From NCBI GenBank assembly GCA_015222795.1, contig JADFVY010000455.1, positions 1 to 14,528 of the forward strand: a DNA stretch of 14,528 nucleotides. Direction: 5' to 3'. The notes under the pieces were generated by a model, which saw only the letters and a list, made by a program, of their open reading frames with translations, ran no database searches and had not been told where the DNA came from. Position 1 is the stretch's first letter; the number at the start of each line of letters is the position of its first letter. This stretch comes from Pseudomonadota bacterium. GTDB taxonomy: Bacteria; Pseudomonadota; Alphaproteobacteria; UBA8366; JADFVY01. Position numbers and translations under genes: made by a program. Positions 1 to 6,295 of the stretch are shown piece by piece.

Positions 1-1
1 C

Positions 2-919
2 CCCGACATTCCCGGACCGGGCGGCGAGTTGGGCGGGGATGCCGATGAGCCCTGGACCAGCGGTGGGCAGGATCTGGCAGAGGTCATGGTGCCGCCGAAT
101 TCGCCATTGGTCGGCCGCACGTTGGCGCGGATCGGGTTCCGTTACCGGTATCATTGCATCGTGCTTGGCATCGAGCGGCGCAGCCGGATGCTGCGGCGCC
201 GGATTACCGATATAGCGCTGGAGGCCGGCGACGTGCTGCTGATTCAGGGGCGCAGCGACGACGTGATGGCGTTGCGCGGAAGTCGCGACGTCTTGCTGAT
301 GGAATGGTCGGCCGCCTCGCTGCCGACGCTGCGCTATGCCAAGCGAGCCAGCGCGATTTTCCTCGGCGTGGTGGCGCTGGCGGCAACGGGCGCAGTCCCC
401 ATCGTGGTCGCCGCCGTGACCGGCGCTGCCGCCATGGTATTGAGCGGCGCGCTGGGGATGCGCGACGCGGTGCGAGCACTGGATTACCAGATCATCTTCA
501 CCATCGCCGCCGCCTTGGCTCTGGGCGAGGCAATGCAGGAAACCGGGGGCGCAGCCTTTCTCGCCAGCTTGCTGCTCGAGGCGCTGGACGGCGCTTCGCC
601 GGCGGTCGTTCTATCCGCATTCTTCCTGCTTGTCGGTGTGTTCGCCAATATTATCAGCACCAAGGCCACCGCCGTCCTGTTCACCCCGATAGCCGTTGGG
701 GTTGCGCAGGGGATTGACGTTCCGGTCGAGATATTCGCGGTCGCCGTGATTTTTGCCGCCAATTGTTCCTTCGCGTCGCCTATCGGCTATCAGACCAACT
801 TGCTAGTGATGGTGCCGGGTCAATACCGTTTCATGGATTTCGTAAAGGCCGGCCTGCCGCTGCTGTTTATCGTCTGGTTGATTTTCTCGCTGTTCGCGCC
901 ATGGTTCTACGGCCTTTAA
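2..919 (+). CDS. SLC13-family permease with RCK_C (TrkA-C) domain, 3' part
   Basis: C-terminal 305 residues of an inner-membrane transporter; the reading frame is open to the left edge, so the true start lies outside the window. A first in-frame TTG at 29 is not credible as a start because the frame continues upstream and the family is about twice this long. Window residues about 25-91 form an RCK_C/TrkA-C domain (VMVPPNSPLVGRTL near its start, GDVLLIQG near its end). After it come about six hydrophobic segments. The stretch ISTKATAVLFTPIA, then ANCSFASPIGYQTN, match the paired substrate/sodium-binding loops of the DASS/SLC13 fold. Members carry di- and tricarboxylates, sulfate or other anions, but the substrate cannot be read from the sequence. 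The RCK_C domain suggests cytoplasmic ligand control of gating, which is inference. The stop codon overlaps the stop of the convergent GT87 gene, so no terminator separates the two. Confidence 0.85.
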   Translation, partial: PDIPGPGGELGGDADEPWTSGGQDLAEVMVPPNSPLVGRTLARIGFRYRYHCIVLGIERRSRMLRRRITDIALEAGDVLLIQGRSDDVMALRGSRDVLLMEWSAASLPTLRYAKRASAIFLGVVALAATGAVPIVVAAVTGAAAMVLSGALGMRDAVRALDYQIIFTIAAALALGEAMQETGGAAFLASLLLEALDGASPAVVLSAFFLLVGVFANIISTKATAVLFTPIAVGVAQGIDVPVEIFAVAVIFAANCSFASPIGYQTNLLVMVPGQYRFMDFVKAGLPLLFIVWLIFSLFAPWFYGL

Positions 920-2136
920 AGCTTTAGCTCAGAAACTTCGCCCTGATCCCACGCACGGGCCCGCCGCAGCGCAATCGCGAACATGGCGGCCAAGCCGATA
1001 AATCCGACCTGAAGGCTGGTGACGATAGCAATCGGCGCCATAACAAGTGGCAACAGCCATACCAAAACCAGAACTTCACGCTCCCCACGCAGCCAACCGT
1101 GACGGTAACCGTCCCATGCCAATAAAGCCACCGGAACCGCCAGCAACGTCAGGTCGTAATTGAAAGAATACGGTGTGACCAGAAGCGTTCCCGATACTAG
1201 AACCGAAGCGGCAACGGGTGTTGGAACCTTACGCAACCAGACCAACGCCACGGCTGCGGCAACCCCCAGTGCAAGAACCAGTTGAGCCCCATAGGCGAAC
1301 GCGCTGGGTGAGCCGATAAGGCGCAGTGTAGTGTACAAACCGGGCATTTCGGTCCAGGGCAAAAGACCTTGTTCAACGATTATGCGCACGATTGGAATAT
1401 CGTTCCAGAATGCAACCCAACTTTCGGTTCCGATCGTTACTGTCGCAACCAGGGCAAAAAGGACAGTCGTGATGGCGGCGGAGAAAAAGGCTGTCCACTG
1501 GCGCCCGCAGATCAGGGCGAGCGGAATTAAAAGCCCCATATGCGGCTTGTAACTGAGTAGGCCGAACATTATCCCAGCCAGAACGGGCCGTTTGTCGAGG
1601 TACAACACGGCGCCGCCGAACAGTGCGGCGGTCAGAAATCCGTTCTGGCCCTGAAGGAAATTGATATAGGTCCCCGGGAAAGCCAGCGTGACCCATAGCG
1701 TCCGCGGCGACGGCGCCAGTTTCCTGACAACCAGGACAAAAGCCAGCAATGTCAGTGACGCCCAGATCAGATAGGAAAATATATACGGAACCAACGCAAG
1801 CGGCAGGGTAACGAGTTGAAATGTCGGTGGATAGTGCCACAGGAAAGGCTTGTCGATGCCAGGTACGGTTGCCTGTTCAACCTCGAACAATTTTTGCATA
1901 TCGAATGCCGCCGCGGGGTCGCCACCGAGAGCCAACTTCGAAGCCGACCAGAATGTCAGGAAATCGTATCCGATCGGCTTTCCCTGCGGATCCAGCATAT
2001 CCTGTGAAAGCAACATCCAGCTACTTGCCGACAGAATGAAAACCGTGAGAAATATCCGAGGATAGACGGTCAGCCTGCTGACAGTTAGCCAGTGACCGTC
2101 GGCGGCCGGCGAGGGGCCGTCTTGCGCTTGCGCCAT
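916..2136 (-). CDS. GT87 (DUF2029) polytopic mannosyltransferase-like protein
   Basis: Complete 406-residue integral membrane protein with roughly ten hydrophobic segments, typical of GT-C fold glycosyltransferases that use polyprenyl-phosphate sugars on the periplasmic side. Residues 57-58 (Tyr-Asp in GYDFLTFWSASK) sit in the first extracytoplasmic loop, where GT87 enzymes keep the catalytic aspartate (D58 here). A second family mark is WHYPPTFQLVTLPLALVPY at about 100-118; LSYKPHMGLLIPLAL follows near 195. The start is well supported: an AAGGGA ribosome site (minus strand, 2145-2150) lies 8 bases before the ATG. No other cell-surface polysaccharide gene is visible nearby, so the acceptor is unknown. 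By my count, sampled 60-base lines run about 48-63% GC against about 62-75% in serA and purA, hinting at later acquisition. Its stop overlaps that of the permease gene. Confident on family, not on donor or acceptor. Confidence 0.85.
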   Translation of the reverse strand: MAQAQDGPSPAADGHWLTVSRLTVYPRIFLTVFILSASSWMLLSQDMLDPQGKPIGYDFLTFWSASKLALGGDPAAAFDMQKLFEVEQATVPGIDKPFLWHYPPTFQLVTLPLALVPYIFSYLIWASLTLLAFVLVVRKLAPSPRTLWVTLAFPGTYINFLQGQNGFLTAALFGGAVLYLDKRPVLAGIMFGLLSYKPHMGLLIPLALICGRQWTAFFSAAITTVLFALVATVTIGTESWVAFWNDIPIVRIIVEQGLLPWTEMPGLYTTLRLIGSPSAFAYGAQLVLALGVAAAVALVWLRKVPTPVAASVLVSGTLLVTPYSFNYDLTLLAVPVALLAWDGYRHGWLRGEREVLVLVWLLPLVMAPIAIVTSLQVGFIGLAAMFAIALRRARAWDQGEVSELKL

Positions 2137-2210
2137 TAGCTATATCCCTTGTAACACGGTGATCGCCGCGAGATTGAATCGCTTTGTTTATCGGTGGAAA
2201 GGATTAATAT

Positions 2211-2234
2211 TTCTCCAATTTTTCCATTGGAGAA
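2211..2234. repeat. Perfect 9-bp inverted repeat in divergent gap
   Basis: TTCTCCAAT at 2211-2219 and its exact reverse complement ATTGGAGAA at 2226-2234 flank six bases. It lies in the AT-rich space (about 40-48% GC by count) between the GT87 gene and serC, about 75 bases upstream of the GT87 start and about 80 bases upstream of the putative serC -35 box. There is no T-run on either side that would make it an intrinsic terminator. A dimeric repressor operator or an RNA hairpin in the GT87 leader are both possible; neither is shown. Confidence 0.6.
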
Positions 2235-2313
2235 TACCAGCTTTTCGGAATCGGGTGCCGGGCTTTATCGTTTCGGTATCGACAACTAATTACCGCACCG
2301 CAACAATTACGAA

Positions 2314-2342
2314 TTGACGGCCTGCCAAAGGCTTTCTAGTTT
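2314..2342 (+). promoter_or_regulatory. Putative sigma70-type promoter of serC-serA
   Basis: TTGACG at 2314-2319 matches the -35 consensus in five of six positions. Exactly 17 bases later TAGTTT (2337-2342) is a weak -10 match. Transcription would start near 2349 and leave a leader of about 70 bases before the serC ATG at 2419. It is the best promoter-like pair I could find by eye in this gap. The weak -10 box keeps confidence low. Confidence 0.4.
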
Positions 2343-2348
2343 CCCGCC

Positions 2349-2424
2349 CTGCGCTATTTTTGCGGAGTAACGCATACTCGATGCATCGCATCATAGTTTG
2401 ACTGATAAGGACACGGTCATGACC
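2349..2424 (+). promoter_or_regulatory. serC leader, candidate cis-regulatory RNA
   Basis: The leader holds several short inverted repeats. TGCG/CGCA pair at 2361-2364 and 2371-2374. GATGC/GCATC pair at 2380-2384 and 2388-2392 with a 3-base loop, inside which CGATGCATCG (2379-2388) is also a DNA palindrome. TGACT (2399-2403) can pair with GGTCA (2415-2419), placing the AAGGA ribosome site (2407-2411) in the loop and the A of the ATG in the stem. GGTCATGACC (2415-2424) is a palindrome across the start codon. A serC leader RNA motif is known in Alphaproteobacteria (Rfam serC family), which makes this position a natural candidate. I cannot confirm the match from memory of its consensus. Confidence 0.35.
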
Positions 2425-3579
2425 AGACCGACCCAGAAACCCAACCGATCCTTTTTCTCCTCCGGCCCCTGCGCGAAGCGCCCCGGCTGGTCGGTGGCGG
2501 CGCTGTCGGGGGCCTGGACCGGGCGGTCACACCGCGCTGCCGGTGGCAAGGCGAAGCTGGCCGAGGTCATAGACCGTAGCCGCGCCATCCTGGGCATCCC
2601 CGACGATTACCGCATCGGCATCGTGCCGGCCTCCGACACCGGCGCGGTGGAGATGGCCCTGTGGTCGCTGCTCGGCGCGCGCGGCACGGACATGTTGGTC
2701 TGGGAGAGCTTCGGCAAGGGCTGGGCTACCGACGTCTCCAAGCAGCTGAAACTGGAGGATGTGCGGGTTCTGGAAGCCGATTACGGCGATCTGCCCGATC
2801 TCAGCCAGGTCGATTTTGCTCGCGACGTGGTCTTCACCTGGAACGGCACCACCAGCGGCGTCTGCGTGCCCGATGGTGACTGGATCGCCGCCGACCGCGA
2901 GGGGCTGACGATCTGCGACGCCACCTCGGCGGCCTTCGCCATGGACCTACCCTGGGATAAGCTGGATGTCACCACTTGGTCCTGGCAGAAGGTGCTGGGC
3001 GGCGAGGGCGCGCATGGCATGTTGGTGCTGAGCCCGCGCGCCGTCGAGCGATTGGAGAGTTACAGCCCGGCCTGGCCGCTACCGAAAATCTTCCGGCTCA
3101 CCAAGGACGGCAAGCTGAACGAGGGCGTTTTCAGGGGCGAAACCATCAATACCCCCTCGATGCTGTGCGTCGAGGACGCCATCGACTCGCTGAAATGGGC
3201 GGAAGAGATCGGTGGCCTGCCGAAACTTGTCCAGCGGTCGAGGAACAGCCTGGCGGCGGTCTCTGCCTGGGTCGAAAAAACGCCCTGGGTCGAGTTTCTG
3301 GCCGGCGATCCGGCGACGCGGTCCTGCACCTCGATCTGCCTGCGCATCACCGATACCGGCGCGCTGCGTGGCGACGAGGCGGCTGCCGTGCCGAAAAAAA
3401 TCGCCGCCTTGCTTGAAAAAGAAGGCATTGCCTTCGATATCGGCGGCTATCGCGATGCGCCCCCGGGCCTGCGCCTGTGGGGTGGGGCCACGGTGGAGCC
3501 GCTGGATTTGCAGATGCTGATGCCCTGGATCGAATGGGCACATGAAGAAGTTTGCGCCGCCCCGGCGTCAGCTAAATAA
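2419..3579 (+). CDS. serC: Phosphoserine aminotransferase (Methanosarcina-type SerC)
   Basis: 386-residue PLP enzyme (fold type I) converting 3-phosphohydroxypyruvate and glutamate to O-phosphoserine and 2-oxoglutarate in the cytoplasm, the second step of serine synthesis; it may also serve pyridoxal phosphate synthesis. The N-terminus NFSSGP-like stretch (SFFSSGPCAKRPGW, residues 11-24) is typical of the alphaproteobacterial/Methanosarcina subfamily. D167 in ICDATSAAF should contact the PLP ring nitrogen, and K191 in TWSWQKVLGGEGAHG is the Schiff-base lysine. An in-frame TTG lies seven codons upstream at 2398, but the ATG at 2419 is preferred: AAGGA (2407-2411) sits 7 bases before it and the protein then starts like its relatives. 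serA follows after 18 bases, so the two are almost certainly co-transcribed. Length is normal and no key residue is missing. Confidence 0.95.
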   Translation: MTRPTQKPNRSFFSSGPCAKRPGWSVAALSGAWTGRSHRAAGGKAKLAEVIDRSRAILGIPDDYRIGIVPASDTGAVEMALWSLLGARGTDMLVWESFGKGWATDVSKQLKLEDVRVLEADYGDLPDLSQVDFARDVVFTWNGTTSGVCVPDGDWIAADREGLTICDATSAAFAMDLPWDKLDVTTWSWQKVLGGEGAHGMLVLSPRAVERLESYSPAWPLPKIFRLTKDGKLNEGVFRGETINTPSMLCVEDAIDSLKWAEEIGGLPKLVQRSRNSLAAVSAWVEKTPWVEFLAGDPATRSCTSICLRITDTGALRGDEAAAVPKKIAALLEKEGIAFDIGGYRDAPPGLRLWGGATVEPLDLQMLMPWIEWAHEEVCAAPASAK

Positions 3580-3597
3580 ACGGGACGAGAGAAAACA

Positions 3598-5175
3598 ATG
3601 CCCAAGGTACTGATTTCCGACGATCTAAGCCCGCGCGCGGTCGATATCTTCCAGGAGCGCGGGATCGAGGTCGATGTAAAAACGGGCCTGAACGAAGACG
3701 AACTGATCGCGATTATCGGTGATTACGACGGTCTTGCCGTGCGCTCGGCCACCAAGGCGACCGGGAATGTTCTGGAGGCCGCGACAAACCTGAAGGTGAT
3801 CGGCCGGGCCGGCATCGGGGTCGACAATATCGACGTCGCCGCCGCCACCCAGCGCGGCATCGTGGTGATGAATACGCCGTTCGGGAATTCCATCACCACC
3901 GCCGAGCATGCCATCGCCATGATCATGGCGCTGGCGCGCGAATTGCCGGCCGCCAACGCTTCCACCCAGGCCGGCAAGTGGGAAAAAAAGCGCTTCATGG
4001 GCGTCGAGGTCTCGGGCAAGACGCTGGGCCTGATCGGGGCCGGTAATATCGGCTCGATCGTCGCCAGCCGCGCGCAGGGGCTGAAGATGCGGGTTATCTC
4101 TTACGACCCCTTCCTGTCGCCCGAACGCGCCGAGGATCTGGGGATCGAAAAAGTCGAACTGGACGCACTGTACGCCCGGGCCGACTTCATCACCCTGCAT
4201 GTGCCGCTGACCGACACGACCCGCAACCTGATCGACAAGGCGGCCTTCGCCAAAATGAAAAAGGGCGTGCGCATCGTCAATTGCGCGCGCGGCGGCATCG
4301 TCGTCGAGAAAGATTTGTGCGATGCGCTGGATTCCGGCCAGGTCGCGGGCGCCGGTCTGGATGTTTTCGAGGTCGAGCCGGCGAAGGAGAACGTCCTGTT
4401 CGGGCGCGACAACGTGATCTGCTCGCCGCATCTGGGCGCCGCCACCACCGAGGCGCAGGAAAAGGTCGCGCTGCAGGTGGCCGACCAGATGGCGGACTAT
4501 CTTCTGACCGGCGCGGTGACCAACGCGCTGAACATGCCCTCGGTCACCGCCGAGGAGGCGCCGAAACTGCGCCCCTATATGGCGCTGGCGGAGCTGCTGG
4601 GCAGCTTCGCCGGGCAATTGACCGAGACCGGACTGAAGGCCTTTAAGGTGGAGTTCGAGGGCCAGGTGGCGGCGCTGAATACCCGGCCCCTGATGGCGGC
4701 CGCCCTGACTGGCCTGCTGCGGCCCCTGCTGGATTCGGTCAATATGGTCAGCGCCCCGGTCATCGCGCGCGAACGCGATATCCACTGCACCGAGATCAAG
4801 CGGGATGAAGCCGCAAACTACGAAACCCTGATCCGGCTGACCGTAACCACCGAGCGCGTGACGCGCTCGGTGGCCGGCACGCTGTTCGGCGGTTCGCGAC
4901 CGCGGATCGTCGAGATCAAGGATATCCCGATCGAGGCGGAAATCGGTCCGCATATGCTGTACATCACCAACAAGGACAAGCCCGGCGTCATCGGCGACCT
5001 GGGCCGCACCCTGGGCGAGGCGAAGGTCAATATCGCGACCTTCCATCTGGGCCGCGCGGCGGAGAACGGCGACGCCATCGCACTGTTGCAGGTGGACCAT
5101 GCGGTGGACAAGGCGCTGCTGGACAAAATCGCCTCGCTCCCGAATATTTTACAAGTGAAGGCATTGGAATTCTGA
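3598..5175 (+). CDS. serA: D-3-phosphoglycerate dehydrogenase, long ACT-domain form
   Basis: 525-residue cytoplasmic NAD-dependent enzyme that oxidises 3-phosphoglycerate to 3-phosphohydroxypyruvate, the committed step of serine synthesis and the supplier of the SerC substrate. Visible layout: substrate-binding domain halves at about 1-98 and 285-315 around a Rossmann domain with GAGNIG at 147-152. Catalytic residues are R231 (NCARGG), E260 (FEVEP) and H278 (SPHLG). An intervening allosteric-substrate-binding (ASB) domain covers about 315-445, and a C-terminal ACT domain covers about 453-525 (MLYITNKDKPGVIGDLG). This is the long, type I form; ACT domains in this family bind serine for feedback inhibition, so that control is likely here but not shown. 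A modest GAGAG (3587-3591) lies 6 bases before the ATG. It is the second gene of the serC operon, and a secreted-protein gene follows 23 bases after its stop. Confidence 0.97.
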   Translation: MPKVLISDDLSPRAVDIFQERGIEVDVKTGLNEDELIAIIGDYDGLAVRSATKATGNVLEAATNLKVIGRAGIGVDNIDVAAATQRGIVVMNTPFGNSITTAEHAIAMIMALARELPAANASTQAGKWEKKRFMGVEVSGKTLGLIGAGNIGSIVASRAQGLKMRVISYDPFLSPERAEDLGIEKVELDALYARADFITLHVPLTDTTRNLIDKAAFAKMKKGVRIVNCARGGIVVEKDLCDALDSGQVAGAGLDVFEVEPAKENVLFGRDNVICSPHLGAATTEAQEKVALQVADQMADYLLTGAVTNALNMPSVTAEEAPKLRPYMALAELLGSFAGQLTETGLKAFKVEFEGQVAALNTRPLMAAALTGLLRPLLDSVNMVSAPVIARERDIHCTEIKRDEAANYETLIRLTVTTERVTRSVAGTLFGGSRPRIVEIKDIPIEAEIGPHMLYITNKDKPGVIGDLGRTLGEAKVNIATFHLGRAAENGDAIALLQVDHAVDKALLDKIASLPNILQVKALEF

Positions 5176-5198
5176 TCCCCCTGGCCCATGTTGGATTT

Positions 5199-6215
5199 AT
5201 GCGCTTTTTCGCCCCCCTTCTCGCTATTCTGCCTGCCCTAATTCTGCCCAACATGGCTCAGGCGGCGGGGCTTGGCCCCCAGCCGGTTCTGCTGGGCAAG
5301 GTCGATGGTCTGAAGGATATTCTTATTGTCGATGGCGCGCCGGTCCTAAAGGCCGAGGCCGGTGATTACCAGATTTTGCTTATGCCCGACGGCAAGCTGG
5401 CTCTGGCGCCCCTGCCTTCGCCGGAATTGGAGGTCACGCCGACGCCCCCCGACATCATTCCCCATGCTCGCATCGTACAGGGCGCGAGGGATATCCGCGC
5501 CACCTGGTTTGCGTCACCGACCGAACGTTATGATCATGGCGTGCTGGGCGACCACATCGAAGCGGCGGCCCTGAAGGTGGAAACAGCGGCGGGTGAGATC
5601 CTGTCGCATGAATTGTCCGGTGAGTCGGTATTCGAGGATCTGACACCGCGCCTGGCCGATATCGACGGCGACGGGCGGGATGAAATAATCGCGGTGCGCA
5701 GTTACGTGGATCGCGGCGCGGCGGTTGTCCTGTTCGGCATCCGCGATGGTGAACTGGTCCGGCTGGCTGAATCCGACCCGATCGGGATGCCCAATCGCTG
5801 GCTGAACCCGATCGGCGCCGGCGATTTCGACGGCGACGGAACGTCGGAGATCGCCGTCATCCAGACACCGCATATCGGCGGCATCCTGATCCTCTACCGC
5901 TGGCAGGGCGAACGCCTGATGGAAACCGCCCGTAGATTCGGATTTTCCACCCACGCCATGGGATCCACGGTGCTAGGCATGTCGGCGATCCTCGACATCG
6001 ACGGTGATGGCGGCGACGAGATCCTTGTCCCGGATCAGGGTCGGACGGATTTGAAGGCGGTCAGTTACGCTGGCGGTGTTTTCCGCGTCCTCTGGTCGGT
6101 TCCCAACGACGCAAACATCGCAACCTCCATCGTCACCGCCGACCTGGACGGGCATGGCGGCGCCGATATCCTCTACGGCCTCGCCGACGGATCGGTATTG
6201 CTCTTGCCCCGCTGA
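5199..6215 (+). CDS. Exported FG-GAP/VCBS-repeat protein
   Basis: 338 residues with a clear signal peptide: M-R, a hydrophobic core (residues 3-17) and a probable signal peptidase I site after AQA (about residue 22). The mature part carries at least three good FG-GAP/VCBS-type calcium loops, DIDGDGRDEI (about 154-163), DFDGDGTSEI (about 209-218) and DIDGDGGDEI (about 266-275). A fourth, degenerate loop is DLDGHGGADI (about 315-324). Together these suggest a small beta-propeller in the periplasm or outside the cell. No catalytic motif is visible, so binding or scaffolding is the most one can infer. The ATG at 5199 has only a weak GGA before it, and starts at the very beginning of the signal peptide. 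The 23-base gap to serA suggests read-through from the serine operon, although a functional link with serine synthesis is not obvious. Family confident, role unknown. Confidence 0.85.
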   Translation: MRFFAPLLAILPALILPNMAQAAGLGPQPVLLGKVDGLKDILIVDGAPVLKAEAGDYQILLMPDGKLALAPLPSPELEVTPTPPDIIPHARIVQGARDIRATWFASPTERYDHGVLGDHIEAAALKVETAAGEILSHELSGESVFEDLTPRLADIDGDGRDEIIAVRSYVDRGAAVVLFGIRDGELVRLAESDPIGMPNRWLNPIGAGDFDGDGTSEIAVIQTPHIGGILILYRWQGERLMETARRFGFSTHAMGSTVLGMSAILDIDGDGGDEILVPDQGRTDLKAVSYAGGVFRVLWSVPNDANIATSIVTADLDGHGGADILYGLADGSVLLLPR

Positions 6216-6295
6216 GAGTCTTCTTCTCTCGATTTCGCGAGGCAACGCGGCTATATCTGTAACCAGCATTGGTCTTGCAGGGACAGGTTTTCGCG

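Noticed and set aside
2288..2310. Direct repeat AATTAC, copies 17 bases apart upstream of the serC promoter
   Set aside because: Six-base repeats are expected by chance in an AT-rich gap; no second sign of a binding site.
2398..2418. TTG start seven codons upstream of serC
   Set aside because: The ATG at 2419 has AAGGA 7 bases before it and gives the usual N-terminus; the TTG would place that ribosome site inside the coding sequence.
3625..5100. 491-codon open frame antisense to serA
   Set aside because: It lies entirely opposite a well-conserved gene and reads as Arg/Gly/Gln/His-rich shadow of GC-rich codons; no motif or start context.
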